From positions 60,228,754-60,292,753 of the forward strand of contig NC_087065.1 of assembly GCF_963678635.1 (NCBI RefSeq): DNA of 64,000 nt, read 5' to 3'. The position numbers and the translations under genes were made by a program. Below the pieces are notes generated by a model. The model did not search any database and was not told where the DNA came from. It saw nothing but the letters and a program-made list of their open reading frames with translations. Source of the DNA: Symsagittifera roscoffensis (lineage: Eukaryota; Xenacoelomorpha; Acoela; Convolutidae). Every line of letters begins with the position of its first letter. Positions within the stretch are counted from its first letter, which is position 1. Below are positions 9,625 to 19,350 of the stretch, one piece after another.

Positions 9625-11397
9625 GTGTATACTCCCACAGATGACTTATCAAGACTGAAGTGGTCAGGAGAAGTGAAAGTAGTGATGCTGGAAGTGACAA
9701 AGGAGAGCAGAGGAGGCTCATACATAACGATAGAGGACCTGGCACCACATGGCGTGGAGTCCGTAGAATTCCTGGTGAACGATGAATTGTTTTATCACGC
9801 AGGAGACATGACCGTACCGGCGCTGCCGGACTCGGGCATAGACACACGACAAGGCCCTTCAGGACCCAAGCCGAAACTTGATGCAGATGACGATGAATTG
9901 ATGGATCAGGACGATAACGATAACGACGTCGAGGGAAAGACGGGAAAACCGGGTGAAACGGATCTAGGAGCGTTGGAGAGAGACTTGCTAGAATACAAGT
10001 TCAGTGAAGACGACGATGGGGAAGTCGATGGGAGTCTATTGATGATGACGCCATCGTCTTTCATGTCCCCTACAAAGGAGGCGTCGACCGACTTATCCCC
10101 GATGGACCCAATAAGTCAGGCGAGAGAGTGCCGAAGCAGGGATCCGCAAAGATTGCTCCATGAGTCACCGAGGAGGAGAAAAATCGAAGAGTCAATGAGG
10201 GTATCCTTCCTGAGTACGCTACCGGAAGAGGAATGGGAGAGATATCAAAGTGAACTAGAAGGCAAGACCGGGGCAACCTTGAGCCGAGTGAACTTCATGG
10301 AAAGGTCATGGGACGTGATACGACGATATGGGACGCAGTCCATAATGAAGGTGGGATTGAACCAACCCATCATGCGTGAGGTCCTGGAGAAGATGGTGAA
10401 CTCCATGGAGTCTGATGTTCTGACCGAGTCAGTTACAGAAGACAGTGCCGATGATCAGCAGGTCACAAAGAAATTACCCGTTAGACGAGCCAGAAAGGGG
10501 CTGAAGCGACTAAAAGGGAAGACAGGAAGTCGAGCCGTGAACCCGAGAGTGGTGAAGTCGAAAGCCAGCGCAGTGGTGGCCTCTCTGACGAGCGCAGGTC
10601 GTTCAGGCGAGAGCGGGCAAGGAGATGGTGCGACACTGACCGGGGGAGAAAAAGAGAATCTGATACCCCCTATGCTCTTGGCAGCCATGAAATCAAAGAA
10701 GACAGCACGAACCCTGGCAGACACTAAGCTAGAGATGGAGATCAACAGGCAGTGTGGATCTGGAGGACTTGAAGATTACAGGCCCTCGCGAACCAACATG
10801 GCCAAGTTGAAACTGGGGGGACAACTCGACGTGGTCGAGCACAGTCGAGTCACTGTGCCGGAATCGGTCCACATGGGAGATCCGGCAGGGGGTTATGTGG
10901 AGATGTTGAAAGCGAGGAACTCCGCGAGAGGGCACCTGATGGCTTGGAGCGAGAAGCGAGCCATGCAGGAATATCTGAAAGGGCTTACGGAGAATTCTAA
11001 CTTAAATCGGAAAGAATACGGCACGGTAATTTCCTCGGAAGCGAACGAAATCGGATTGGAAAAACTACTAGAAACTTCTTGGAGGGCGGCCCTCCAGAGA
11101 TACTTCGACGAGAAGATGCATGCAACTGCGACGGTGGCAGCGTACCTGGCTCATCCGTGCACGAGAACTGATCTGCAAGTACGGTTGGCTTGGTGCTTGA
11201 TGGGCATCAAGAAGGCAGAATATGAAGCCAGTAATGATTCGAAATTACAGGAACAGGAGCTGGAGTTGATGAAAGCTCTGCGAGCGTTGATTTCAAAAGA
11301 CGATTCTGCGATAGCATGGGCTAAGCGTAAGGATGCCCTTTGCTTTGTCAGGTTCTTGTGGATTGTATCCCCACTCCTGTTTTGGGAGAATGCATAA
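9625..11397 (+). CDS. Unrecognised acidic protein segment, 590 codons open (copy A)
   Basis: Longest open stretch of the accessory series in copy A. It begins just after a nonsense codon, so the upstream part of the same frame (9277 on) belongs to it. Visible features are an Asp-rich linker (DADDDELMDQDDNDND), a basic patch (PVRRARKGLKRLKGKTGS), and a helical C-terminal half with MQEYLKGLTENSN and WRAALQRYFDEKM. No family is recognised. Copy A keeps five C at 10666-10670 where copy B has four, and lacks 15 bases present in B, so only A reads through this point. Function unknown; DNA or RNA binding by the basic patch is only a guess. Confidence 0.55.
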   Translation: MYTPTDDLSRLKWSGEVKVVMLEVTKESRGGSYITIEDLAPHGVESVEFLVNDELFYHAGDMTVPALPDSGIDTRQGPSGPKPKLDADDDELMDQDDNDNDVEGKTGKPGETDLGALERDLLEYKFSEDDDGEVDGSLLMMTPSSFMSPTKEASTDLSPMDPISQARECRSRDPQRLLHESPRRRKIEESMRVSFLSTLPEEEWERYQSELEGKTGATLSRVNFMERSWDVIRRYGTQSIMKVGLNQPIMREVLEKMVNSMESDVLTESVTEDSADDQQVTKKLPVRRARKGLKRLKGKTGSRAVNPRVVKSKASAVVASLTSAGRSGESGQGDGATLTGGEKENLIPPMLLAAMKSKKTARTLADTKLEMEINRQCGSGGLEDYRPSRTNMAKLKLGGQLDVVEHSRVTVPESVHMGDPAGGYVEMLKARNSARGHLMAWSEKRAMQEYLKGLTENSNLNRKEYGTVISSEANEIGLEKLLETSWRAALQRYFDEKMHATATVAAYLAHPCTRTDLQVRLAWCLMGIKKAEYEASNDSKLQEQELELMKALRALISKDDSAIAWAKRKDALCFVRFLWIVSPLLFWENA

Positions 11398-12007
11398 AGA
11401 TCATTCCGCAAAAGGGAGTTGATTGCGAAAGAAACTTCCTTAGGGCACTCCTGGAACTATATCAGGATATGCCGTTGACTGTACCAAATAGGGAGTCGAA
11501 TGACATGGAGAGCTATCGCAAGTTGGAAGAAGTGAGAAGATATTCCAACAAAGAATTGAAAGATGCCGGGAGTTGATTGAAGCAGTCAGGGGACAAAAAG
11601 ACTTTGCAACACTAGGGAAACTGAAGTCGTTCCAATATAAGTCTGGCATACCGGGGATGGCGTATAATCCCTTCGTGAATGAAGAAGCCAGGGAAGCGTA
11701 CTTCGACTATGAGCAAGTCATAGTACTCAATTTCTGGGTTGAACGGATTAAAGAAACTGGAATGCTGATGGTGGAACAACCCAAGCTGGGAATTATCTTG
11801 GAAGGACGAGTGGTCGAACCCTCGGTTCCCCAGCTAAAGGGGCAAATGAGTTTTGATTGTGGTTCTTGGGACGGTCCCTTGAAAACCAGTCTAGTAACGA
11901 TGTGGGAGGAACTCATGAAGCCTTCTTGGTGTCCTCATCCTAACGCCGGTTTAATCTGGGACATGATGGCGGATATCACGTTAGACCTAGATGATGAGTC
12001 TACATGA
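11340..12007 (+). pseudogene. Unrecognised ORF segment, two frames (copy A)
   Basis: The frame overlapping the end of the previous ORF by 58 bases reads CIKIIPQKGVDCERNFLRAL. A one-base difference near 11565 (GATGCC where copy B has GTGAACC) breaks it into 11340-11576 and 11573-12007. The second part has EEAREAYFDYEQVIVLNFW and PSVPQLKGQMSFDCGSWDG. No domain is recognised. The intact form is at 29657-30325. Confidence 0.5.
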
Positions 12008-13319
12008 TCTGGCCATGATACACCATCTGCTGGCCATGAGGATGACGAAGCGGAAGAGCAACCCGTCTACGGAGCTATCCGAGGAAAGTCCATCGAGCAA
12101 TTGGTTGGAGCAAGGCACCTGCTTGGCTCAACATAGTGGGATGGAAGGACATGTTTGCAACTTGGGGCACTGCCTGATTACGCTGAGCGAGCAGCATCGA
12201 CAACTGGCACGACTGTACGGAAGATTGAGCATGTCGGATAAGAGTGGCATGGAGTTGGTCGCGGACTGTCATGGGGTGACGGATGTAAACTTGACCACAG
12301 CCTTGGGATTTTGTAGCATGACGAGTTCGATAGAATCGCTTGAGCGCCTGGAGCGTGCCCATGAGCTAGTGACGTCCCTCAGCGTGGAAGTATTCCCTGG
12401 AGCATTGCAGACAGAGCAGAATATCGGAGGCTGGCGAGAAGCCCTGGGGAACGAAATGAATCTGAAGGATAGTGAAGCCTATCATAAACCTACTGGTTCA
12501 AAATACCTGGTGGGTTCAGGATCCGCACCATATTGCAATAGTAGGTATCCTACACACATGGTGGTGATGGATGCGAGGACGCAGCAGGTGTTGATTGACC
12601 AACTTTTCTCTGTGCCAAAGTGCGTGAGGTTGGCCAGAATGTCGAAGAGGTCATATGATTTGTTGGCGAAGATCTTTCGGGCAGTCCCGAAGAGATCTGA
12701 AGGCGAGTTGCAAGACGTAGTGGGTGAAGAGTTCCTGAGATTGAACGAAGGTAATGTGAGTGAGTTCCAGAAGCAGAAAGCGAGTGGAGCGTTACCCACT
12801 GAATTCCCCACCATAGAAGAGAAAGACGATTTACACAGAATTATGATGGAGGTGGAACCGTTGCTGGGAGCCTCAGGGTATCGGACCCGAAGGAACATAG
12901 TGAGAACCCATGGGGAGTATCCTTGCCACTGCTTGGCGCAGACGTTGTGGTACCCCAAACGCGGGAATCTGATGCTAGTATGGGACGTGGATGAGTTGTA
13001 CTCTACGGGGTTGCCCGATCAGAATCAACAGGTGTCAATCGTGGTGGTTAGTGCCATGCTGGCAGTGAGATGGTTGGAGGCTAACGCGGACACAAGTGAA
13101 CAGGAGACGGCCGTGCCGACTCCTGAGCAGCTGAGCAACGTGAAGATGAGTCGTGAATTGGATATTTTCAGAACCACCCGCAAGGTTCTGAGAATACCCA
13201 AAGCCATTGAAAGAATATGGTCAAGGCAAAGGTTGATGCCTTGGTTCCGTGCAGTGACGACGTCATGGATGTATGAACGCGCGAAGCGTCATATGTCGAG
13301 GAATACCGGGAGCCTATAA
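11991..13319 (+). CDS. Unrecognised ORF of 442 codons (copy A)
   Basis: The ATG at 11991 overlaps the end of the previous ORF. The first 45 or so codons may be out of the ancestral frame, because the other frame across the overlap (after TGA) also reads like protein (SGHDTPSAGHEDDEAEE). From about 12140 the frame is convincing: CNLGHCLITLSEQHRQLARL, then a mixed alpha-beta sequence ending RAKRHMSRNTGSL. Identical ORFs occur at 30309-31637 and 36778-38106 with almost no changes. No recognised domain, signal peptide or membrane segment. Confidence 0.5.
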   Translation: MMSLHDLAMIHHLLAMRMTKRKSNPSTELSEESPSSNWLEQGTCLAQHSGMEGHVCNLGHCLITLSEQHRQLARLYGRLSMSDKSGMELVADCHGVTDVNLTTALGFCSMTSSIESLERLERAHELVTSLSVEVFPGALQTEQNIGGWREALGNEMNLKDSEAYHKPTGSKYLVGSGSAPYCNSRYPTHMVVMDARTQQVLIDQLFSVPKCVRLARMSKRSYDLLAKIFRAVPKRSEGELQDVVGEEFLRLNEGNVSEFQKQKASGALPTEFPTIEEKDDLHRIMMEVEPLLGASGYRTRRNIVRTHGEYPCHCLAQTLWYPKRGNLMLVWDVDELYSTGLPDQNQQVSIVVVSAMLAVRWLEANADTSEQETAVPTPEQLSNVKMSRELDIFRTTRKVLRIPKAIERIWSRQRLMPWFRAVTTSWMYERAKRHMSRNTGSL

Positions 13320-13629
13320 GAGAGCATTCCTGACGCACAGAAACGCGGTCACCACGGCGGTGAAGCGAGTAGCTGGAGCGCCTTGTGTAACTGAAGATGA
13401 GAAGAAAGAGGTCTTAAGAGCTGACCTAGAACGAAATGTGAGCCTATGTCTTCACAACAACTTTTGCAGGAACCGGGAGCAAAAGGTGAATGTGGACCTG
13501 CTACCTTGTTGCAAACCGAGGCTGTTGGAACAGGAGAGTTGGGGCACGGCCCGCAACTCCATGGACATGCTGGAGAAAGTCCTAGAAAACAGCGAAGCTG
13601 AAGATCAGGATGGAGAAGCAATGGAATGA
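13273..13629 (+). CDS. Unrecognised C-terminal segment, Cys-containing (copy A)
   Basis: Overlaps the previous ORF by 47 bases in another frame and looks like its continuation (AYKRAFLTHRNAVTTAVKRV, then an acidic end SEAEDQDGEAME). It has several Cys (LCLHNNFC, LLPCCK), too few and too irregular for a named zinc finger. It is the last coding piece before a long non-coding stretch. Repeated at 31591-31947 and 38060-38416. Confidence 0.45.
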   Translation: MNARSVICRGIPGAYKRAFLTHRNAVTTAVKRVAGAPCVTEDEKKEVLRADLERNVSLCLHNNFCRNREQKVNVDLLPCCKPRLLEQESWGTARNSMDMLEKVLENSEAEDQDGEAME

Positions 13630-14090
13630 AGATGATGGAACGAAAAGGACAGGTGAAGACGTGAGCAAGAAAAGAAGAGAAGGAGAAAAAAAACTTGATT
13701 GTCTTTGTGTGTTAAAACTTAAACCAATCAACCAAGTTTGATTATTGAACTTGTTAAACTTTTTGTTTTGATTTAGTTTGGTCAAACCGAACTTTGAAAA
13801 TTGTTACAATTGTTAAAATTGTTGAAAGAGAATTTTAGTCATACTACTTATGTATAAATATAGAACATAGGTGAGTATATTTACCTATTTAAACACAACT
13901 GAAGTTTTTAACCTGTGTGAGACACAATTTCACTGTGTGGCGACATGGTAAGTTTGAGTAAACTCGCTAGAGAAGGGTGAATAACTCAATAACTTTCCTA
14001 GCCACAGAGTTTCTTAGTTTTAATATTGAAAGGACTGCATAAATAACTGATTATACTTGGTGAGTGACGTTAAGTTAATTTTAGCGGGTG

Positions 14091-14105
14091 CGTGGCCGTG
14101 CCACG
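14091..14105 (+). repeat. Perfect hairpin CGTGGC/GCCACG
   Basis: Six-base-pair stem with a CGT loop. The same hairpin is at 32408-32422 and 38877-38891. It lies in the non-coding region after the accessory ORFs; role unknown. Confidence 0.5.
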
Positions 14106-14772
14106 TCCCCACTTTTTAATCACAAAGAGCGAAAAGAAGTTTTATGGCAAGACGACGTAAGTAGTCAGAAAAGAAATTTTATCTAGGACACTCCTTATGG
14201 TGCAAATTTTGTGAGAATGTTGAAAGGCAGTGAGATGTAGTACGATGCCATTTGTGAACACGTAGTGAGTTGAGGTGGAGTAGATAAATTTCATTTTCAT
14301 ATGCGATTTGTAAGATTGATCACAGAGAACTGGAACACTACTTGACGATAACCCGGTGTTATGCGATCAATAGGGACATTGATGGGGACTTGTCCGGGGA
14401 GTATGTGCCATTCTGCCAGATAGGCACAGCGCAACCTTCCAGCGACACGAAAGAAAACGAATAAAGGCCTTACTAACGAAAAAGTATTGCGAAGGAGGGT
14501 AGGAATATTCTAGAATTTTTATTTTTAAAATTTTGATTGAAGAGTGAATATTTCTGAGAAATAGAAAAAGACGGCCATTTTGACTGAAAGGGACGAAAAA
14601 ACAGAACAACGACAAATATTGTGGAAAACGGTCGCACAAGAGACGAGAAATACGAAGCCTCTTATCGTGGCAACAACACACGATAAGACTCCTAGCAGTG
14701 GATATTAGTGGAGAAGGAAGCTTCAGTGGGGAAGGAATATTCCACGGAACCCTCCCGTGCCACAAATTGGGA

Positions 14773-14791
14773 GAGATAACAGCGTTATCTC
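14773..14791 (+). repeat. Perfect hairpin GAGATAAC/GTTATCTC
   Basis: Eight-base-pair perfect stem with loop AGC, a few bases after a CACGG/CCGTG stem (14743-14759). Both are unchanged in the other two copies of this region, but those copies are too similar overall for this to show selection. Confidence 0.5.
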
Positions 14792-14949
14792 GGGAAGATT
14801 ACGGGAGCGGAGGCTTGGTCCCCCAGAGACTGTTGTATGTGAAGGGACTATTTAGAACTGACTTTGTAGCTACTTGGATGTCGTAGAACTTTGAATTAAC
14901 ACCGGTATAATTTGATATTTTAGAATATGAGTAGCTAGAAAGAGGAAAG

Positions 14950-15365
14950 GGTCAATCCATCTCCAATGGATTTAATATAGAACTGTCACACAAAAACATA
15001 ATAAAATAGGTTGTTCGAGCCGTGTTTTTAATAGCAATCACGTAGTCTGAGGATCCGAGACTCAGCTATTTGGTTGTGTTCGCATGTAAACGAAAGCTGA
15101 TCAAAAGTCGTTTGACTGATGGCCTAAAAAAAGTAACTTTTTACTTAGCGCTAAACAGACCAGAAAATCAACTGGCAAGGTCGAGACGGTGAAAAACGAG
15201 TAGGATTAAGGTAACTGACGCCTGCCAGTCGTTATTAGTTACTTTTTCTACGCTCCGTCGCTGTGTAGTATTTGAGCGAATAATACAAAAACCACACGGA
15301 GTGTTCAAGCAAAGAATGCTTAAAACCTTCAGGACTTTTAAATTGAATAACATGTGATTGTTGTT
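14950..15365 (+). repeat. Diverged relative of the foldback arm (copy A)
   Basis: About 120 bases from 14955 resemble the right arm of the foldback element at 16740-16850: both have an ATCCAT...ATGGAT inverted pair, an ACTGTC motif and GTTC-GA-C-TGTTTTTAA in the same order. The remainder to 15365 shows no further match seen by eye. It may be a fragment of a related foldback element. Copies at about 33270-33643 and 39740-40151. Confidence 0.35.
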
Positions 15366-17071
15366 TGTAACATTCGCGTACTTAAGTCACAGAAGAGGCT
15401 AAGAGAAATAGGCCCTACAACCATTGGTTCAAGAATTAGGAACACTATCTCTTGTGTTTTTCTACCTCGGTCGGACCCATTTCGGTTCATTTACGACATG
15501 AGACTACAAACCGTGTTACATCTTAAAGGTTACTACCAAAAAAAAACCCCACTCTAGAACTAAGAACACCCCCATGGTCAGGTCTCAAAATACCTAAAAC
15601 AAGCAAACGCCAATAAAAACAGGGTCGGAACGTAAGCACACCGTTCGTTTTTATTGGACAGTGGACCTTTGATCCATTTCTGATGGATCAACCTAAAAAA
15701 TTGTCTTAACTCAACATAATCTCATAAAATACACTCAAGAAAATTAAATAAGGTACTCACATACAGACACGACCTCTAGAATTGAGTAACTATTAATGGT
15801 AAAGCAACTCTAGAACTGATTTAGGGTGATTTTAACATAACTCGAAAAGTTTTGAAAGATTAAGTTTAACTCAATAAGTTTTCTTTTTATCACTCGGGTC
15901 CAACTGATCGTTCTTCTTTATCGCTCTTCTTGAACTTTTGATTTCCTATAGGGAACACGAAAACTCTACTCGCATATCGCATAATTCTGGTACAATTGCG
16001 AATATCAATTTTACTCTCGTTTCTTCTGACAATTTTCACGCGATTATAATTTGAATCTTCTGTCTGACTTCTTCTCTTATTTTAAGTTGTCGCGAGAAAC
16101 TTGAGCATGATAGGCTCATTTCGAAATTTTGAAAAATTGCCATTGTTTCCAAAACTTAAGGTTAAATGTGCCAGTCCGTCATATTTGGACGTTTGACCTG
16201 GAACAACGCGAGAAACATGATTTTGGGGTGAAATGGAATTTTTCAAAAATTCGAATTGGGCATGTCATGCTCAACTTTCTCGCGACATCTGAAAATCTCA
16301 GAAGTATAAGATCAGAATAACCAAACTACAATCGCGAGAAAGTGGTCAAAAAAAGCAGCGGGAAATTGCTATTTGCAATTTCCAGATATAATATCAAGCC
16401 AGAGTAGAGCTGTCCTCTCCTGAAATAGAAGGCAGAACGATTGCAAACCAAGAAGATGCAAATTAGAAGTGGACCAGAGTGAAACTTCGGTGGAAAGGTG
16501 GACAGCCGAAGTCTCCCAATGGTCCAACCCCAAAATTCGATACTCAAATTGAAACTCATTCTCCCAAGTTAAAACTCATTGATTCAACTTTTCTCAAGTT
16601 ATATTTAATTCCAGTTATGCTAGAGTTGCTAGTTAATTTAGTTACTCCAATTCTCGAGTGCGTTGGTATTTGAGTACCCAATTTAGTTTTCTTGAGTGTG
16701 TTTTATAATTGTTATGTTGAGGTAAGGAGAGTTTTAGGTTGATCCATTTAAAATGGATCAAAGTTCCACTGTCTAATAAAAAGCAACTAAAACGGAATGT
16801 TCCGACCCTGTTTTTAACGGCGTTCGCGTATTTTGGGTATTTTGATACCTAAGCATGGGGACGTTCTTATTTTCTAGAGTGGGGGGTATTTTGGTAGTGG
16901 TCTTTAAACTGTAACGAGGATTCTAGTCTCATGTGTGGCAAATGAAGCGAATTGGCTTTGACCGTTCGAGGTAGAAAAGCACAAGAGATAGTGTCCCTGA
17001 CTCTTGGGCCAATGGTTATAGGGCCTATTTTTCTTTAACCTCATATGGGACTTAAGTAGGCGACTGTTACA
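15366..17071. mobile_element. Foldback element with arms spanning almost its whole length
   Basis: The two halves are imperfect reverse complements: TGTAACA at 15366-15372 pairs with TGTTACA at 17065-17071, CTTAAGT, AATAGGCCCTA, ACACTATCTCTTGTG and the ATCCAT/ATGGAT segments pair in order, and the inner ends around TCGCGAGAAA (about 16093 and 16290) also pair. Arms are therefore roughly 700 bases or more around a short centre. No transposase is inside. Such structures are typical of foldback or MITE-type DNA elements. A second copy at 40152-41697 has lost its right end. No clear target-site duplication was found. Confidence 0.7.
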
Positions 17072-17544
17072 TAGTGTTTTTACGGCGCTCCTGGATGTTT
17101 TTACGACATCATGACTACGGAGTCAAACCCACTTGACACAGGTCCGTGCTACATGCCCATTCTAGAGTACCGGTGGTACGGCTCAGCGGGAACGTGTAAG
17201 CCTTCCGGTTGTAACGTGATAGCTTTTTAAGAAAACCCGAGAAGGTTTCTTGGTACGCTCTCCGAACGAGGCCTAACTAGCCGAGTAAGGGGGGTAACTA
17301 GGGGGACAAAAAACGAGCAAAAAGACAAAATCGAAACAAAAACCAGAAAAGAATAGAAAAAGGAACAAAAACCATAAAACAAAAAAAGACAGTGACTTTG
17401 ATACCAGATTAATTGGATCAATTATTTATATTAATTAAAACAGTGTACCCATACTGTTTTTACATGACCGATTGTTTCGATCGCAGCAATTTTATACAGG
17501 TGCCCGAGTGTGTGCGTTGTTAAGGGTTTTCAGATAAATTGCAA
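17072..17544. other. Non-coding, no feature recognised
   Basis: No convincing ORF, no RNA gene and no repeat of other window sequence was seen. It contains an A-rich purine stretch around 17305-17390. Present only in copy A. Confidence 0.5.
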
Positions 17545-17860
17545 CTTCACTGGATCACTAGGAGATTTGACTGGAAAAAGTGACCAGCCCAGCGGGAAAG
17601 CGGTTCACAGGAAGGGGACCAGACAGGTGCTGGACACACCAAAGGAACATCCAGCAAGGACGAGAACAAACAGAGAAGGGCAAACAGTGGTGTTCTGTTT
17701 GGTCATTCGACGGACCACTAGGAGACTTGATTGGTAAAGGTGACCAGTCAAGTGGAAAAGTGGTTCTGGTGAGAGGTGCGGGACACGCCAAGGAGACAAC
17801 CAGCACGGAATCAGAACAGCCAGAGTAGGACAGACAGGGATGTTCTGTTTGGTCAAACGG
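17545..17860. repeat. Two-copy imperfect tandem repeat of about 155 bases
   Basis: GGATCACTAGGAGATTTGA at 17552 recurs as GGACCACTAGGAGACTTGA at 17712, and TGTTCTGTTTGGTCA at 17691 recurs at 17841. The units differ by several substitutions and small indels, so the duplication is old compared with the other repeats here. Confidence 0.6.
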
Positions 17861-18018
17861 GTATCGTTAAAATCCACATAACATTATATAAAATTGGATA
17901 AGCGGATTCCCACTGTTTTGAGGATATGTTTTTACTCAAGCAGACCCTGGAAACAGGTTCTACGGTTTTCTCTCAAGAGGTTTAGCACCCATCGCGTTTA
18001 AGGTAATTTTCGGCTTAA
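17861..18018 (+). other. End of element internal region, short coding-like tail
   Basis: From TTTTGAGGATATG at 17916 a short frame reads FEDMFLLKQTLETG and stops at TAG 17983-17985. The same tail is joined in frame to the integrase chimera of copy C (51883-51952). It directly precedes the G-run tract, so it is probably the 3' end of the internal region of the element. Confidence 0.4.
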
Positions 18019-18099
18019 GAGGGGGGCTAAATAGGGGGGAGGTTAGAAGGGGGGCTGGTTAAGTTAGAGGTTGGCGGTTGCAAATTGTAAAAAGGGGGG
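18019..18099 (+). promoter_or_regulatory. G-run polypurine tract, candidate PPT and G-quadruplex (LTR block 1)
   Basis: Four runs of six G (18021-18026, 18034-18039, 18049-18054, 18094-18099) within purine-rich DNA. A polypurine tract just before the 3' LTR primes plus-strand synthesis in Ty3/Gypsy elements, and this tract sits between the internal region and an LTR-like block. The runs could also fold into a G-quadruplex. The equivalent tract in LTR block 3 is at 51986-52066. Confidence 0.5.
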
Positions 18100-18603
18100 A
18101 CACTTTACAGTAACTAATCAATCGATATCGTCAATTTAGTTACATTAGAATCTTACACGCTTGAGTTACAAAGCGAGGATATCCAAATTTAAGATCAATT
18201 TAAGGTAGATACCCTGGTCGGATCGGGTGGGGGGATCCGAAATAGACAGTTTTTGGAGCCTAGAAGGAGAATACCCAATAAAAACGTTATTATGGGGGAG
18301 GAAAACGCGTGACAATCAAGTACCAGACATTTTTTTTCACGAAAAGACGACATTGGTCACCTTTGAATTTTAGGTGGGTTCATTTTTCTGTTTTTCATCA
18401 TTTTTCTCACTTGAGTTTTTACGTTTTCGGTACTAGATTTAACGGTTTTAGACAAATAGGTGATCACAAGACACCTGCTAACAAGTTGGGTTTTCAACTT
18501 GCATCGGGATTAATAAGGGAGATAAATACAGGGAGCTAGTAATTGAAACTTTTGGCCAGTAAATTTGGGTTTTGGGAAAGTTTTTATACTAGAACTCAAA
18601 AGG
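18100..18603 (+). repeat. LTR-like block 1
   Basis: About 500 bases between the G-run tract and a primer-binding-site-like sequence, which is the position of an LTR. It has an AATAAA signal (18277-18282) and no coding potential. The same block is at 52067-52569 with about 1% differences by eye, and a version lacking the first 110 bases is at 41698-42092. The ends are not the canonical TG...CA, so the exact borders are uncertain. Confidence 0.45.
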
Positions 18604-18621
18604 TGGTACCAGGGATAGTGG
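18604..18621 (+). promoter_or_regulatory. Primer-binding-site-like sequence TGGTACCAGG
   Basis: TGGTACCAGG starts with TGG, the complement of the tRNA CCA end, and agrees with what I recall of the 3' end of tRNA-Leu(UAA); similarity seems to go on into the T-arm (AGTGG, TTCAA) with a 3-base insertion. It follows the LTR-like block. The same sequence occurs near the start of all 15 higher-order minisatellite units, 108-109 bases after each unit start (for example 19527, 22611, 42093, 52570). Confidence 0.42.
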
Positions 18622-19139
18622 TTCAAGGGTCCCAACACTGAAGAAGAAGATATCCGATTGCCCATTAAAGGAATAAAGGGGTCATGGGACAGTGCGAGGT
18701 GTCCCAACTCTTGAGTGGCATGTCTTTGGACAGTATGGAAAAGTCTTGGGACAGTACAAAGAAGTCTTGGGACTGTACGGAGAAGTCTTGGGACAGTACG
18801 AAGAAGTCTTGGGACAGTACGGAAAAGTCTTGGGACAGTACGAAGAAGTCTTGGGACAGTACGGATAAGTCTTGGGACAGCACGAAGAAGTCTTGGGACA
18901 GTACGGAGAAGTCTTGGGACAGTACGGAAAAGTCTTGGGACAGTACGGAAAAGTCTTGGGACAGTACGAAGAAGTCTTGGGACAGTACGGAAAAGCCTTG
19001 GGACAGTACGAAAAAGTCTTGGGAAAGTACGAAGAAGTCTTGGGACAGTACGGAAAAGTCAAGGGACAGCACGGAAAAGGCTTGGGACAGTACGAAGGAG
19101 TCTTGGGACAGTACGAAAAGGTCCTGGGACAGTGCGAGG

Positions 19140-19350
19140 TAGCTCAACACTTGAGTGGTAGGTCCTGGGACAGTGTGAAATGTCCCATTACTAGGGTGTG
19201 AGGTCTTGGGACAGTGTGAAGTGTCCCGACACTTGGTCGAGGGGTCTTATGACAGTAACAGGTGTCCCAGCACTAGGTTTTGGGACGGTGCGAAGTGTCC
19301 CAACACTAGGACGAGTGGTATTGGGATAGCGCGAGGTGTCCCAACACTTA
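19140..19350. repeat. Tail of about 41-bp inverted-repeat units (example from unit 1)
   Basis: After each 21-base array come about five diverged units starting GGTCTTGGGACAG or similar at 19202, 19243, 19276 and 19317. Most contain GGGACA and TGTCCC about 8 bases apart, a small potential hairpin. They look like degenerate relatives of the 21-base unit that no longer expand. The same tail closes almost every higher-order unit in all clusters. Confidence 0.7.

Larger units (their letters stand above)
13630..14949 (+). other. Non-coding region after the accessory ORFs (copy A)
   Basis: AT-rich DNA with stop codons in all frames. It holds a TATA-like stretch (TGTATAAATA at 13851-13860), a perfect small hairpin at 14091-14105 and another at 14773-14791. 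Repeated at 31948-33270 and 38417-39740. It could be a 3' untranslated region or a promoter region; the TATA-like motif is weak evidence. The 62-codon open stretch at 14698-14886 has no ATG and is not called. Confidence 0.5.

Noticed and set aside
5855-13629. Envelope gene expected downstream of pol in a retrovirus-like Gypsy element
   Set aside because: No signal peptide, furin-type site, fusion region or C-terminal membrane anchor was seen in any of the downstream ORFs.
14698-14886. 62-codon open frame kept in three copies of the non-coding region
   Set aside because: No ATG, no domain, overlaps hairpins, and the copies are too similar for conservation to mean anything.
16129-16673. Short plus- and minus-strand ORFs inside the foldback element
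   Set aside because: 60-80 codons, opposite-strand counterparts come from the inverted repeat, and there is no transposase motif.
18540-18640. Pol III A and B boxes (SINE-like) in the higher-order unit: TGGCCAGTAAG and GGTTCAAGG
   Set aside because: Both boxes match only partly and their spacing is longer than normal; a PBS-like reading of the same region fits better.
18684-19142. KSWDSTE heptads as a functional repeat similar to a polymerase tail or coiled coil
   Set aside because: The heptad period follows from the 21-base unit; composition does not give a proper coiled-coil pattern, and equal repeats exist in the other frames.
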